DNA of 64,000 nt from Leeuwenhoekiella blandensis MED217 (GTDB lineage Bacteria > Bacteroidota > Bacteroidia > Flavobacteriales > Flavobacteriaceae), in the NCBI RefSeq assembly GCF_000152985.1, contig NZ_CH672395.1, positions 906,567-970,566 of the forward strand. Direction: 5' to 3'. The notes under the pieces are model-generated. The model was given only the letters and a program-made list of their open reading frames with translations, was not told where the DNA came from and ran no database searches. Positions 1 to 10,509 of the stretch are shown in pieces (position 1 is the stretch's first letter; each line of letters begins with the position of its first letter). Made by a program: the position numbers and the translations under genes.

Positions 1-1753
1 GGTTAGTCACTCCAGAATCCCAGAATACCTGAGTTGCGTTATCTTGTCTTTGACTAACATTTGGATTCGCGTTAACTTCGCTTGAAGGATATAGAAGTGT
101 TCTTGGGAACGGTCCTGGGTTAGGATCTATATTTCTAGCAAGTGTTCTAGGGTATCCTGTTCTTCTGATGAAGTTGAATGCGTCAGCACCACCGCCATAC
201 ATTGCGATGAAGAATTGCTCACCTAGGATGTCTAATTTTGACTTTTCAACAGGCCATCCGAAAGCATCTAATGCCGTGTCATCATCCGCGTCAGCAAAAT
301 CATCTGTGATGTCTGCGATAAAGTCGTCGATTTCTTCCTCTGTTGGAGCTAAACTTATGTCTGCAGTAGGGTCTGTAAATGTAGTTACATAACTGATAGA
401 TTCAGTTACACCGGCTTCAAATGCAGCTTCAGCATTGCTGTCTTGACCTAACATGGTATATGCTTCAGCTCTCCAGAATTCAACAAATGAAGATAAAATA
501 ATAGGCTCGATACCAGCACCACCGGCTCCAAGGCCAAGTCCTACTGCTGCATCATAAAATGTGATGTCGCTTTGATCTGCTGAAAGAATTACCCAGTCTA
601 AATTGTCGTCAAATCTACCTCCTGCAGGATATACACCAGACGCTGTTCTCAAGAATGAATCTGGTGGAATACCTTCGTTATTACCGTGAATTCTACCCCA
701 GTATCCTAAGCGCATAGAACACCAGTAATCTTCTTCCTCGGTGAATTCTAGGTGGGCAGGAACATCTTGTGCGGAACACGCTAATGCAGCTGCATCAACA
801 TCTCCATTGTATAGGTAATAACTTTCGTCTGCTTCCCAAAACATTAGCGTGAAGCTACCTGGAGTTACAGCATTCTGGCGATAGAAATAATATCTTCTGC
901 GAGGATCAGTATTGCTCGACAAGTCTCCATAAGTTCCTGCCATTAAATTCATCAACCAGTTAGATCTGTAAAGACCGGCACCGCTATCTGTATAATCACT
1001 GGCGTAATCAGGATGACGGGTGTCTGGTTGCTGTAGATTTGTACCATAAGCAAAAGCAAAATTATCATCTGCACTTTCGATAACATTGGTAGCATTAATT
1101 ACACCATTGTAATCTCCTGTTGTAAGGGCGGCACGCATTTTAAGCGTATTAATGAATTTTATCCATTTGCTGGCATCACCTTCGTAATAAAGATCTGTTG
1201 AAGTACCTGCACTTGAACCCTGTAAAAGAGCAGAAGCTTCATCTAATAAGCTTATTGCAGCTTCATAGACAGCAGCATCATCATCTAATTGTGGGTTAGG
1301 AAATTCTAAAGGCATGTTTGCTTCAGTCCAAACGATATCACCAATATAGTCAACCAGTAACATCATTAAGTGTGCTTGCATCGCTTTTGAAGCACCTAAG
1401 ATATAGTCGTAAGACCCATCTGTGTTAGATTCCTCGATTACGGCAATGTCAGGATTCATGGAGCTGAATAGATTCCCCCAAGGGCCGTTCATAGTACCAC
1501 TGCCGTAAGCATTAAAGTAAATACGGTCGCTCATATAGTCTATTCTTCCAAGCTGCGCGCCGATGTTGTTGAAAGAGGCAACACCATTTCTATAACTCAA
1601 TTGTACACTATTAAATAATAGTGACGGGTTGGCCTGATCGGGGCTCAACGAGTTGGGGTTTTCTAGCATTTCTAGCTCAACGGTCTCACAACTTTGAAAG
1701 ACTGTAAAGGCTGAAAGAAAAGCTATAAATAATACATTATATATTTTTTTCAT
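1..1753 (-). CDS. SusD/RagB-family nutrient-binding outer-membrane lipoprotein (3' end cut by window edge)
   Basis: The reading frame opens at the ATG complementary to 1751-1753 and stays open to the left edge, about 584 codons, so the stop lies outside. The N-terminus has Lys-Lys, a hydrophobic stretch and a lipobox ending FQSC near residue 22, so it is an exported lipoprotein. The body has SusD features: NPNSLSPDQAN near the start, helical TPR-like middle segments, and a late LLYPSSEVNANPNV segment that is typical just before the SusD C-terminus, so only a few residues are missing. SusD proteins cap the SusC channel and capture oligosaccharides or peptides. The susC partner lies 51 bp upstream on the same strand. 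No glycosidase or peptidase is visible beside the pair, so the substrate cannot be named. Confidence 0.92.
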   Translation of the reverse strand, partial: MKKIYNVLFIAFLSAFTVFQSCETVELEMLENPNSLSPDQANPSLLFNSVQLSYRNGVASFNNIGAQLGRIDYMSDRIYFNAYGSGTMNGPWGNLFSSMNPDIAVIEESNTDGSYDYILGASKAMQAHLMMLLVDYIGDIVWTEANMPLEFPNPQLDDDAAVYEAAISLLDEASALLQGSSAGTSTDLYYEGDASKWIKFINTLKMRAALTTGDYNGVINATNVIESADDNFAFAYGTNLQQPDTRHPDYASDYTDSGAGLYRSNWLMNLMAGTYGDLSSNTDPRRRYYFYRQNAVTPGSFTLMFWEADESYYLYNGDVDAAALACSAQDVPAHLEFTEEEDYWCSMRLGYWGRIHGNNEGIPPDSFLRTASGVYPAGGRFDDNLDWVILSADQSDITFYDAAVGLGLGAGGAGIEPIILSSFVEFWRAEAYTMLGQDSNAEAAFEAGVTESISYVTTFTDPTADISLAPTEEEIDDFIADITDDFADADDDTALDAFGWPVEKSKLDILGEQFFIAMYGGGADAFNFIRRTGYPRTLARNIDPNPGPFPRTLLYPSSEVNANPNVSQRQDNATQVFWDSGVTN

Positions 1754-1804
1754 ATTAAAAATTTTTAGTAGATGCTATTATAATTGTAGACTTCTACGAT
1801 TAGC

Positions 1805-4800
1805 TTAGAATGTCGCTTTAACGCTTAATCCATATCTTCTTGAACTAGGACCGTTGAGGTAGTCAAACCCACGTCCGTTACCAACACCAATACCAGCAAC
1901 GTTAGGGTCAAAATTAGCGCGGTCTGGTGTGTTGTAAGCATCATACCATAGGTTGTAACCTGCAGCAGTAATAGATAAATTGCCAAATGGAGTTTTATCC
2001 AACCATTTTTTAGGCATACTGTAGCTTAATGATAATTCTTTAAGTCGTATTACTGAAGCATCATAGATTCTTAATTCGCTAGGACCAAAAAGGACGTTAT
2101 CAAAATAGAATGATGAGTTGTCTAATTGTTGTCTGTTAGGAGACCCATCGGCCAATACACCTGGTAGGATAAATGGCTCTCTACGATCAGGGTTGATTAA
2201 ACCACGACCTAATAAAGTTCCTATTGTTTGTGAGTAGATGTCACCACCACTTACGTGACTAAGTTGAAAACCAAGTGTGAAGTTTTGGTAAGAGATCGTG
2301 TTGATCAAGTTCATTACATAGTCAGGGTTTGGATTACCGATTATAGGAGCGATAGAACGTGCTCCGTCAGTTCCTGCCTCTACCTCGTTACCTGCAGCAT
2401 CAATGTAAACTTCTGTTTCAGACACATAGAAACCGTCGTTACCAACCACATAATCTCCGTTATCGTCGCGAAGAATACGGCTTCCTACGATCACCCCAAG
2501 TTGCTCACCTTGAATAGCAGCGTTACCTAGGTTTGAGAATCCTGCATAAACAATTTGGTCACTTCCTAGTTCAGTAACGATTTGCTCGTTTGTAGTGAAG
2601 TTAACTCGTGTATTCCAATTGAAACCTGTTGGTTCAGAACTCTTAAAGATGTCTACTCCAAGATCAACTTCCCAACCGGTACCTTCTACTTTACCAATGT
2701 TTCCTGTAGTACTTGTGTATCCAGAAGATGTGGATAATGGAATACCTACAATCTGATCTGTAGTGGTACGATCATAGTAAGATAAACTTACATCTAGTCG
2801 GTTTTTAAGCAATCTAGCATCAAAACCAACTTCCCATTCGCTAATTAATTCTGGTCTTAGGTTAGGGTTTGCAAGACCATCGCTTACTGCATTGGTTACA
2901 ATTCCGCCTGGTCCTCCAACGGCACCACCTGAAACTTGGGTAGATTGACCGATGGTGTTTACCGTAGGGTAGCCGCCAGGGAATCCTGCAGATGATCCAA
3001 GACCTGCTCTTAATTTAAGATAGTTTAGGCCTAAACTGTTTCCGCCGCCAAAACCTTCAAAAGCTGATGTTGGGATGAAAGAAGCACTTACACTAGGGTA
3101 GAATTGACTGTTGTTTTCTGAAATAAGGTTAGAGATCCAGTCATTTCTTCCAGATAATGATAGATAAAGATAGTTGTCGTATTCAAACGATAAATCTCCA
3201 AATAAACCTATTGTATTTCTTTCGGAAGTGCTTTGAATTGGTAATTGGTTTTCAAAGTTGAAGTGTCTTTGTACGTTATATACAATTTGACTTGTACTAG
3301 CAACACCTTGTCTGTCGTAATATTCTCCTAAAGAGCTTCCACCTACAAGAAAGCTAACGTTTAGCTTTTGGTCTGCCGTTAAGTCATAGTTTCCTGAAAA
3401 TGCTGCATAGTGATTAAAGTTAGTTCTATTGTTATCCCAAGTGTCATAATAACCAAAGCGGTCAGCATCACTGTTTACACCTCCTCGGTTTGAGTAGGAG
3501 TGGTTTCTTTCATTATAGATGTCGATACCTCCACGATATAGGAAACTAACATTGTCGTTAAACTCATAAGATAGCTGCGCGTTACCAAAAACACGATTAG
3601 TAAGCTGTCCGTTTTGAGCGTTTGCCACAATCCAACGTGGGTTTACAATGTCGTTACCATTACGATAGTAAATACTACCTCCCGTTTCAGGGATTTCATA
3701 AGGTAAGCCCATAAGGTCAACACTAATAGGTGTAAAGAATACTTGACCGAAAACAGATAAACCGTAATTCGCGTTACCATCACTCGCCGCTACTGGTGGC
3801 GTTACAAAATTTGTTCTTGAGTAGTTAAGAATTCCTGTCACAGTAAACTTATTAGTCAATTTAGCACGACCACCTACAGAGAGTGTGTTCCTGGTAAGAC
3901 TGTTTCCAGGAGTAAACCCTTCATCGTCTGTGTGACCAAAGTTTACGTTGAAAGACATATTGCCGTCATCAGAGGCTCCTCTAATGTTTAAAGAAGTGCT
4001 GCTTACGCTACCTGTTCTGAAAAAGTTTTCAACACTGGCATAAGGTCTGTAGGCATAGTCAACACCTTGATAAGACTGATAAAGTTCATTATCTCCACCT
4101 AAGAAGTTTCTTAGGAATGCGTTTGTTGAGTAAGGATGCGGAACGTTTCCATTTGCATCAACAATCCCTGCAGGGTCATTTAAATAACCGTCAACACCAT
4201 TAGGGTTGAAGTTTGGACCATAGTTACTAAAGAACCATCCAAAAGATTGGTTAAAACCTCCACCATACTCTTGTTGATAATCTGGAAGAGATGCGATTTC
4301 ATTGAAAAAGAAAGACTGGTTCAATGTGATTTCAGTTTTCTTCTTAGCTCCTTGGCCACTATTTGCTTTAGTAGTGATTAATATAACCCCGTTTCTACCA
4401 TCGGTACCGTATAGTGTAGCAGCTGCCAGACCTTTAAGTACAGTAACGCTCGCGATGTTGTTAGGGTCAATATCTAAGAAGCGGCTCGAACCTGTGTTAC
4501 CGTTAACAAAACTTCCTGATGAGTTGGTGTCACTTGCAAAAGGCACACCGTCAACAACGAATAAAGCCTGGTTACTACCATTGATGGAGGTGTAACCACG
4601 TATTACCACGTTTGTTGCAGAACCGGAAGTACCGTTTTGTGCAGTGATCTCAACACCTGAAGCCTTACCTGATAGAACACGAGCAACGTCAGATTCTGGA
4701 CGTTGTTCTAATTCGTCTGAAGCTACTTCACTTACAGCGTAACCTAGTGCTTTTTTCTCCCTTTTAATTCCTTGGGCGGTTACAACTACTTCTTCGAGTG

Positions 4801-5098
4801 CTTCACCTGCTGTTAATTGAACATCAATAGTAGAAGAAGTGCCTACTGTTACATCTTGCGGAGAAAATCCTACATAACTAAATGTAAGCACGTCTCCGGT
4901 TGATGCTTCAATAGAATACAATCCATCAAAATCTGTTTGAGTTCCGGTTGATGTTCCGGAGATAAGAACGTTAACCCCGGGAAGTGGGACACCACTATCG
5001 TCGGTTACCGTTCCAGAAATTGTTCTGGTTTGTGCAAAAGAAACTTGCACAACTAATGCTACAAAGAGCATTAGAAATCCTTGTAATCGTTTTTTCAT
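1805..5098 (-). CDS. SusC/RagA-family TonB-linked outer-membrane transporter
   Basis: 1097 residues, a normal SusC length. Signal peptide at about 1-22 ending FAQ. A carboxypeptidase-regulatory-like domain at about 27-100 (ISGTVTD, PLPGVNVL, FDGLYSI), then the SusC linker EEVVVTAQG. The plug domain carries RGYTSINGSNQ and FVVDGVPF, followed by the 22-strand barrel that ends in Phe. It imports nutrients across the outer membrane using TonB energy, with the SusD-like lipoprotein encoded just downstream acting as lid. No anti-sigma or sigma gene adjoins it, so the pair is probably not under the usual hybrid ECF control. The family call is secure; the substrate is unknown. Confidence 0.96.
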   Translation of the reverse strand: MKKRLQGFLMLFVALVVQVSFAQTRTISGTVTDDSGVPLPGVNVLISGTSTGTQTDFDGLYSIEASTGDVLTFSYVGFSPQDVTVGTSSTIDVQLTAGEALEEVVVTAQGIKREKKALGYAVSEVASDELEQRPESDVARVLSGKASGVEITAQNGTSGSATNVVIRGYTSINGSNQALFVVDGVPFASDTNSSGSFVNGNTGSSRFLDIDPNNIASVTVLKGLAAATLYGTDGRNGVILITTKANSGQGAKKKTEITLNQSFFFNEIASLPDYQQEYGGGFNQSFGWFFSNYGPNFNPNGVDGYLNDPAGIVDANGNVPHPYSTNAFLRNFLGGDNELYQSYQGVDYAYRPYASVENFFRTGSVSSTSLNIRGASDDGNMSFNVNFGHTDDEGFTPGNSLTRNTLSVGGRAKLTNKFTVTGILNYSRTNFVTPPVAASDGNANYGLSVFGQVFFTPISVDLMGLPYEIPETGGSIYYRNGNDIVNPRWIVANAQNGQLTNRVFGNAQLSYEFNDNVSFLYRGGIDIYNERNHSYSNRGGVNSDADRFGYYDTWDNNRTNFNHYAAFSGNYDLTADQKLNVSFLVGGSSLGEYYDRQGVASTSQIVYNVQRHFNFENQLPIQSTSERNTIGLFGDLSFEYDNYLYLSLSGRNDWISNLISENNSQFYPSVSASFIPTSAFEGFGGGNSLGLNYLKLRAGLGSSAGFPGGYPTVNTIGQSTQVSGGAVGGPGGIVTNAVSDGLANPNLRPELISEWEVGFDARLLKNRLDVSLSYYDRTTTDQIVGIPLSTSSGYTSTTGNIGKVEGTGWEVDLGVDIFKSSEPTGFNWNTRVNFTTNEQIVTELGSDQIVYAGFSNLGNAAIQGEQLGVIVGSRILRDDNGDYVVGNDGFYVSETEVYIDAAGNEVEAGTDGARSIAPIIGNPNPDYVMNLINTISYQNFTLGFQLSHVSGGDIYSQTIGTLLGRGLINPDRREPFILPGVLADGSPNRQQLDNSSFYFDNVLFGPSELRIYDASVIRLKELSLSYSMPKKWLDKTPFGNLSITAAGYNLWYDAYNTPDRANFDPNVAGIGVGNGRGFDYLNGPSSRRYGLSVKATF

Positions 5099-5349
5099 GT
5101 TTAATATTTATTTGAATTAGCCGAGGATAAAAATGATTAAAAAAATAGACTCAAACAACAAATTTGGTGTTATTTTTAAATTTTTGTTAATTTAATTATG
5201 CTAATGTGTTAATTAAGGATATTTCTAATTTTTATCCTTTTTAACTGATAATACTTTAAAATTAACAGTATTTAACAATGTTTGATTTATCTTGGTGTTA
5301 AATAGTCAATTTTACTATTAGGTTTGTTTTGTTGTGGGTTGCCGCTCTT
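5099..5349. other. AT-rich spacer upstream of susC
   Basis: 251 bp between the Omp85-type gene and susC, very AT-rich. It must hold the minus-strand promoter of susC and perhaps the end signal of the upstream gene. I see many short TTAATTAA/TTAACA-type words, but no clear TTTG-N19-TAnnTTTG pair and no strong terminator hairpin. Confidence 0.4.
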
Positions 5350-7017
5350 TTAGAAAACGGTTAAAAAAGTTAAATGAAGAATTGTGTTGGAAAAATCAAA
5401 ACCTTCTTTTGGTTTTAAGCCGTTGGCGAGATTCAATTTTAATGTGCCTGATTGAGTTAAGAAAGAAGTTCCAAACCCGAATGAGTATAGTGTGTTTTTT
5501 TGGTTGGTGATGTCGTTTTTGATGTAGGCCAAGTCAAATATGCTGTTTATGTAGAGTTTTGAAGAGGGGGTGTATCTAAATTCAGACTGAATGCTGCTAA
5601 ACGTGTTGGCGTTTAGGCTGTTTTCTTTGAAGCCTCTTAAGGTGTTCATTCCGCCAAAGCGCTCTAGTTCATTGGTGAGATAACTGCTCGATTGTAAATA
5701 GTGGGTTTTGTTCTTTAGGTGTATCTGTGTGTTGTTTGAAGTGTTAAATGATTTTATAGCTTCAATGCCTAATGCGAATTGTGTGACTGTGTTTTCTGTT
5801 TGGCGTTGTGCAAATCCTGTGTAAATTTTAATTGTTTCTGTATTGCTAAAAAATGAAAGCGTGGTTCTTCTGTTGTATTGAAAGCCTAGACCGATTCTGT
5901 TTTTAGTGAATTCTTCTGTAGATGCAAGTGGGGTTGGTGTTGTGGAGCTTTCAAAATTATAAGCTAAGCTGATCTCTGATTGTGGAGAGGGGTTGTAGGA
6001 GATCTCTAAGCCTTGTGTGGTGTTAGTAAACGTGCTGTCTTGTCTAAAGATATTGAGCTGAGCGTTAAGGCTTAGAGGTGTTTTTAAAATAAAAGGCAAG
6101 TGAGCGTGGAGATTGAATGTTTGTTGCTCATCGCCATTGCTTTTGTAGAGTAGATTTATTGATTCGCCATAATTAAAGTTGTTGGTTAGCGCTAAATCTA
6201 AGTTGCCGTCAACTCGTAGCTTGCTGATATCTTCTCTTGAGGCGAATCCTAAAAAGCCTTCAAGTCTGTTGATGTTTTTCTTCTTTATATATAGGTAGAG
6301 GTTTGTGCTGTCTTTTGAAAAGAATAGTTCTGGTTCCTGTGTTTGTTGAATGAAAGGGATGTTTTCTAAATTCTTTGTTATTGATATAATTTCGTCGCGC
6401 TTGAACAATGTGGTCTTGCTGATCTTTAGAAAGTGCTTGAGGAATGATTTTGGGAATTTATCATATCCTTTGATGGTGACGGTGTTAAGTAGGCGTTGTT
6501 GTTCTCTTGTTAAAATGAGTGTAGCTTGGGTGTGGTTATTAGATTGACGAATATTTACCAGGCTTACAGAGGAGAGTGGGAAACCTGAGTTGTTTTCGGC
6601 GGCTAGCAATTTCTGAAATGTAGGTTGTAATTCGTCTATTGCAATGCGGAATTTGTTTTCAGAAAATGGGATGCTGCTTTTTCTTATCGTTTCGATGAGT
6701 ATAGGATTGGTTGTTTTTAGGGTGATCGAATCAGTTCTCTTTCCTAAATGAAGTTTTAGTGAGGTTGAATTCGAGCTGTCTGACTTTATGTCTGAAAAGT
6801 AATGTTGAAAATAGCCTCTTATATATAAGGAGTCGTTTAAGGATTGAATGGTTGCTTTTAATTCTTGTTTTGAATTGAAGTTGTTGGGTTTTGTGATGGA
6901 ATTGATAATGCTATCCGCTGAAGCTGAATTGGTGAAAATGTTTAAATGGATTTTTTGTGCGGATATCGATTGACCTAAAAGGAAGAGTGTGCCGAGGATG
7001 AAGAATTTAAGCTTCAA
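5350..7017 (-). CDS. Omp85-type (BamA/TamA/TpsB-like) outer-membrane barrel protein with N-terminal POTRA-like region
   Basis: 555 residues with a signal peptide at 1-20 (ending SAQ). The first 250 residues are alpha/beta and POTRA-like; a segment reading LNTVTIKGYDKFPKSFLKHFLK resembles the start of a POTRA repeat. The last 300 residues alternate as beta strands and contain GGMNTLRGF, matching the conserved RGF of the Omp85 L6 loop. The protein ends in an aromatic strand. It is shorter than BamA (about 800), with at most two or three POTRA domains, so it is nearer TamA or two-partner-secretion translocators. It probably inserts or exports a protein at the outer membrane. It diverges from the ribosomal operon, and no obvious partner gene adjoins it. 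The specific role is unknown. Confidence 0.72.
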   Translation of the reverse strand: MKLKFFILGTLFLLGQSISAQKIHLNIFTNSASADSIINSITKPNNFNSKQELKATIQSLNDSLYIRGYFQHYFSDIKSDSSNSTSLKLHLGKRTDSITLKTTNPILIETIRKSSIPFSENKFRIAIDELQPTFQKLLAAENNSGFPLSSVSLVNIRQSNNHTQATLILTREQQRLLNTVTIKGYDKFPKSFLKHFLKISKTTLFKRDEIISITKNLENIPFIQQTQEPELFFSKDSTNLYLYIKKKNINRLEGFLGFASREDISKLRVDGNLDLALTNNFNYGESINLLYKSNGDEQQTFNLHAHLPFILKTPLSLNAQLNIFRQDSTFTNTTQGLEISYNPSPQSEISLAYNFESSTTPTPLASTEEFTKNRIGLGFQYNRRTTLSFFSNTETIKIYTGFAQRQTENTVTQFALGIEAIKSFNTSNNTQIHLKNKTHYLQSSSYLTNELERFGGMNTLRGFKENSLNANTFSSIQSEFRYTPSSKLYINSIFDLAYIKNDITNQKNTLYSFGFGTSFLTQSGTLKLNLANGLKPKEGFDFSNTILHLTFLTVF

Positions 7018-7096
7018 AATTTAAATGGAGTTAGGTTAGGTAATCGTTAAGAATTTAATAATAGAAAAATCTCTTTGAAAATTAATGATTTAAGTG

Positions 7097-7126
7097 TTGA
7101 AATACTAGATTTATTTTGTAGCTTTG
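7097..7126 (+). promoter_or_regulatory. Predicted promoter of the ribosomal superoperon (upstream of rpsL)
   Basis: A TTG at 7097-7099 and TAGCTTTG at 7119-7126 are separated by 19 nt, matching the Bacteroidota pattern TTTG-N17-20-TAnnTTTG. Transcription would start near 7133, leaving a leader of about 48 nt before rpsL. It is the best candidate promoter for the 17-kb gene run that follows. Confidence 0.65.
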
Positions 7127-7180
7127 CACACCCTTAGAAAAGGGCTATTATAATAACTATAATTTAGGTAAAAGGAAATT

Positions 7181-7555
7181 ATGCCAACAATTTCACAATT
7201 AGTACGAAAAGGAAGAGCCAAGATAACCAAGAAGAGTAAATCGGCTGCTTTGGATTCGTGCCCACAACGCCGCGGGGTTTGTACCCGTGTGTACACCACT
7301 ACGCCTAAGAAACCTAACTCAGCGATGCGTAAAGTAGCGCGTGTTAGATTGACTAATGGTAAAGAGGTGAATGCATACATTGGTGGTGAAGGACACAATT
7401 TGCAAGAGCACTCGATAGTATTGGTTAGAGGTGGAAGGGTAAAAGATTTGCCAGGTGTTAGATATCACATTGTACGTGGAGCTTTGGATACCGCAGGTGT
7501 TCAGGGAAGACTACAGCGTCGTTCTAAGTATGGAGCAAAACGCCCTAAGAAGTAA
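7181..7555 (+). CDS. rpsL: 30S ribosomal protein S12
   Basis: 124 residues, full length for S12. It contains the invariant [11 protein letters not shown] segment and the [14 protein letters not shown] loop that reaches the decoding centre and carries the lysines mutated in streptomycin resistance. Both keep the wild-type-like PKKPNS and KDLPG contexts. S12 helps to monitor codon-anticodon pairing in the A site. It is the first gene of the str segment, followed by rpsG after 22 nt, and starts behind the predicted promoter at 7097-7126. The ATG start matches the usual [13 protein letters not shown]-terminus. Confidence 0.99.
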   Translation: MPTISQLVRKGRAKITKKSKSAALDSCPQRRGVCTRVYTTTPKKPNSAMRKVARVRLTNGKEVNAYIGGEGHNLQEHSIVLVRGGRVKDLPGVRYHIVRGALDTAGVQGRLQRRSKYGAKRPKK

Positions 7556-7577
7556 TTAAAACTTTTAAAGAGAAGAA

Positions 7578-8054
7578 ATGAGAAAAAGACAGGCCAAAAA
7601 AAGACCACTTTTACCAGATCCTCGTTTTAACGATCAGCTGGTTACGCGTTTCGTTAACATGATGATGTGGGACGGTAAGAAGTCGGTAGCCTTTAAAATC
7701 TTTTACGATGCAATGGATATCGTAGAGGAGAAGAAAAACAACGACGAAAAAACAGCTTTAGAAGTTTGGAAAGACGCCCTTTCTAATGTTATGCCTCATG
7801 TTGAAGTGCGTAGCCGTAGAGTAGGTGGTGCTACTTTTCAAATTCCTATGCAAATTAGACCAGATCGTAAGATTTCAACTGCTATGAAGTGGTTGATTAG
7901 CTTTGCTAGAAAGCGTAATGAAAAATCGATGGCTTCTAAGTTAGCGGCAGAGGTTCTTGCTGCAGCTAAAGAAGAAGGTGCTGCTGTTAAAAAACGTACA
8001 GATACTCATAAGATGGCAGAAGCAAATAAAGCATTCTCTCACTTTAGATTCTAA
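7578..8054 (+). CDS. rpsG: 30S ribosomal protein S7
   Basis: 158 residues, standard bacterial S7 length. It carries [15 protein letters not shown] near the start and the [15 protein letters not shown] beta hairpin that contacts the E-site codon-anticodon. S7 nucleates assembly of the 16S 3' major (head) domain. In E. coli it also represses its own operon by binding the rpsL-rpsG spacer. Here that spacer is only 22 nt, so the E. coli-type site cannot be present in the same form. fusA follows after 5 nt, suggesting tight translational coupling. Confidence 0.99.
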   Translation: MRKRQAKKRPLLPDPRFNDQLVTRFVNMMMWDGKKSVAFKIFYDAMDIVEEKKNNDEKTALEVWKDALSNVMPHVEVRSRRVGGATFQIPMQIRPDRKISTAMKWLISFARKRNEKSMASKLAAEVLAAAKEEGAAVKKRTDTHKMAEANKAFSHFRF

Positions 8055-8059
8055 AAAAA

Positions 8060-10192
8060 ATGGCACAAAGAGATTTAAAATTTACAAGAAACATAGGTAT
8101 TGCGGCTCATATTGATGCGGGTAAAACTACAACTACTGAGCGTATACTTTATTATACTGGTGTAAGCCATAAAATAGGTGAGGTGCACGATGGTGCGGCT
8201 ACTATGGACTGGATGGAGCAAGAGCAAGAGCGTGGTATTACTATTACTTCTGCTGCAACAACTTGTACTTGGAAATTCCCAATGGAGAATGCACAGCCAC
8301 TTCCAGATACAAAAGATTATAACTTCAATATTATCGATACTCCGGGACACGTTGACTTTACTGTAGAGGTAAACCGTTCTTTACGTGTACTTGATGGTCT
8401 TGTTTTCTTATTTAGTGCAGTTGATGGTGTTGAGCCGCAATCTGAAACTAACTGGAGACTTGCTGATAACTACAAAGTGCCACGTATGGGCTTTGTGAAT
8501 AAAATGGACCGTCAAGGGTCAAATTTCCTTGAGGTTTGTAAGCAGGTTAAGGAAATGCTAGGTTCTAACGCAGTGCCTATCGTACTTCCAATCGGTGAAG
8601 AGGCAGACTTTAGAGGAATTATCGACCTTGTTAAGAACCGTGCGGTTGTATGGCATGATGAAACTCAAGGATCGACTTTTGATGTTATTGATATCCCTGA
8701 AGAGTTAAAAGAAGAGGCAAAAATGTATCGTGGTATGTTGATCGAAGAGGTTGCTGCTTACGATGAGAATTTGCTTGAGAAATTTATGGAGGATGAAGAT
8801 TCTATTACGGAAGATGAGGTGCACGCTGCGCTTCGTGCTGCTGTGATGGATATGTCTATCATTCCTATGATTTGTGGTTCTGCCTTTAAAAATAAAGGGG
8901 TGCAGTTCTTGTTAGATGCTGTATGTCGTTATTTGCCATCTCCTGTAGATAAAGAAGGTATTACTGGGATCAATCCAGATACTGAAGAAGAAGAAATTCG
9001 TAAGCCAGATGTTACTGCTCCATTTGCAGCATTAGCATTTAAAATTGCTACTGATCCATTTGTTGGTCGTTTAGCATTCTTCCGTACCTATTCAGGTCGT
9101 TTAGAGGCTGGTTCTTATGTGTTGAACAACCGTTCAGGTAACAAAGAGCGTATTTCTCGTATCTATCAGATGCACTCTAATAAGCAAAATGCTATCGACT
9201 TTATCGAGGCAGGAGATATTGGAGCAGCTGTAGGATTTAAAGATATTAAGACTGGTGATACGTTATCAGATGAGAAACACCCAATCGTACTTGAGAGTAT
9301 GGAGTTTCCTGATCCGGTAATTGGTATCGCAGTTGAGCCTAAAACTAAGGCAGATGTTGATAAATTAGGTATGGCTTTGGCTAAGTTGGCAGAAGAAGAT
9401 CCAACATTCCAAGTGCGTACTGATGAAGCTTCTGGTCAGACTATTATTTCTGGTATGGGTGAGCTTCACTTAGATATTATTGTAGATCGTCTTAAGCGTG
9501 AGTTCAAAGTAGAGGTTAGTCAAGGTCAGCCGCAGGTTGAGTACAAAGAGGCTATTACTCGTGTTGCAGATCACAGAGAGGTTTATAAGAAGCAGTCAGG
9601 TGGACGTGGTAAATTCGCAGATATCGTATTTACATTAGAGCCTGCTGAAGAAGGTAAAGTTGGTTTAGAGTTTGTTAACGAAGTGAAAGGTGGTAACGTT
9701 CCTAAAGAATATATTCCTGCTGTAGAAAAAGGATTCAAAACAGCGATGATCAATGGTCCTTTGGCTGGGTTTGAGGTTGATGCTATGAAAGTTACGCTTA
9801 AGGATGGTTCTTTCCATCCTGTAGATTCTGATGCATTGTCTTTTGAGCTTGCTGCTAAATTAGGATTTAAAGCTGCTGCAAAAGCTGCTGGAGCTGTTGT
9901 TCTTGAGCCAATGATGAAAGTGGAGGTAATTACTCCAGAAGAAAACATGGGTGATATTGTGGGTGACCTTAACCGTCGTCGTGGTCAGATGAGTAGTATG
10001 GGTGACCGTGCTGGAGCAAAAGTTGTAAAAGCTATTGTGCCGCTTTCTGAGATGTTTGGTTATGTAACTACATTACGTACACTTTCTTCTGGTCGTGCAA
10101 CTTCTACAATGGAATTTTCACACTATGCAGAAACTCCTTCTAACGTATCTGAAGAAGTTATTGCTGCAGCAAAAGGAACTGCTAACGCTTAA
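8060..10192 (+). CDS. fusA: Elongation factor G
   Basis: 710 residues. The GTPase motifs are intact: [12 protein letters not shown] at 16-27 (P-loop), switch I ending in RGITI at 58-62, DTPGH at 93-97 and NKMD at 147-150. Domains II to V follow, with [18 protein letters not shown] in domain III and the domain IV glycine-rich loop [13 protein letters not shown] uses GTP to drive translocation of tRNA and mRNA and, with RRF, ribosome recycling. Its position in the str operon after rpsG and before rpsJ fits the translocase EF-G rather than a paralogue. tuf is not in this operon, as is usual for Bacteroidota. Confidence 0.99.
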   Translation: MAQRDLKFTRNIGIAAHIDAGKTTTTERILYYTGVSHKIGEVHDGAATMDWMEQEQERGITITSAATTCTWKFPMENAQPLPDTKDYNFNIIDTPGHVDFTVEVNRSLRVLDGLVFLFSAVDGVEPQSETNWRLADNYKVPRMGFVNKMDRQGSNFLEVCKQVKEMLGSNAVPIVLPIGEEADFRGIIDLVKNRAVVWHDETQGSTFDVIDIPEELKEEAKMYRGMLIEEVAAYDENLLEKFMEDEDSITEDEVHAALRAAVMDMSIIPMICGSAFKNKGVQFLLDAVCRYLPSPVDKEGITGINPDTEEEEIRKPDVTAPFAALAFKIATDPFVGRLAFFRTYSGRLEAGSYVLNNRSGNKERISRIYQMHSNKQNAIDFIEAGDIGAAVGFKDIKTGDTLSDEKHPIVLESMEFPDPVIGIAVEPKTKADVDKLGMALAKLAEEDPTFQVRTDEASGQTIISGMGELHLDIIVDRLKREFKVEVSQGQPQVEYKEAITRVADHREVYKKQSGGRGKFADIVFTLEPAEEGKVGLEFVNEVKGGNVPKEYIPAVEKGFKTAMINGPLAGFEVDAMKVTLKDGSFHPVDSDALSFELAAKLGFKAAAKAAGAVVLEPMMKVEVITPEENMGDIVGDLNRRRGQMSSMGDRAGAKVVKAIVPLSEMFGYVTTLRTLSSGRATSTMEFSHYAETPSNVSEEVIAAAKGTANA

Positions 10193-10203
10193 TTTACTAG
10201 GAA

Positions 10204-10509
10204 ATGAGTCAGAAAATCAGAATAAAACTTAAATCTTACGATCATAACTTAGTAGATAAGTCTGCTGAGAAAATCGTAAAAACGGTAAAAAGTACCGGTG
10301 CTGTAGTTACGGGACCAATCCCACTTCCTACGCACAAAAAAATCTTTACTGTATTGCGTTCTCCACACGTAAACAAGAAATCACGTGAGCAGTTTGAGCT
10401 TAGCTCTTACAAACGTTTACTTGATATATACAGTTCATCTTCAAAAACGATCGATGCGTTGATGAAGCTTGAATTGCCAAGTGGTGTAGAGGTAGAGATC
10501 AAGGTATAA
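10204..10509 (+). CDS. rpsJ: 30S ribosomal protein S10
   Basis: 101 residues, typical S10. It shows [14 protein letters not shown] at the start, [30 protein letters not shown] in the middle (described here by its PLPT and SPHV landmarks) and [11 protein letters not shown] at the end. S10 sits in the 30S head and, in other bacteria, doubles as NusE in antitermination. It lies 11 nt after fusA, so the str and S10 segments are joined. The following gap of 156 nt before rplC is the largest in the superoperon and contains hairpins. Confidence 0.99.
   Translation: MSQKIRIKLKSYDHNLVDKSAEKIVKTVKSTGAVVTGPIPLPTHKKIFTVLRSPHVNKKSREQFELSSYKRLLDIYSSSSKTIDALMKLELPSGVEVEIKV

Noticed and set aside
9583-9948. 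Long reverse-strand reading frame inside fusA
   Set aside because: It is a codon-composition shadow of fusA, with no family features; the same holds for the other antisense frames inside real genes.
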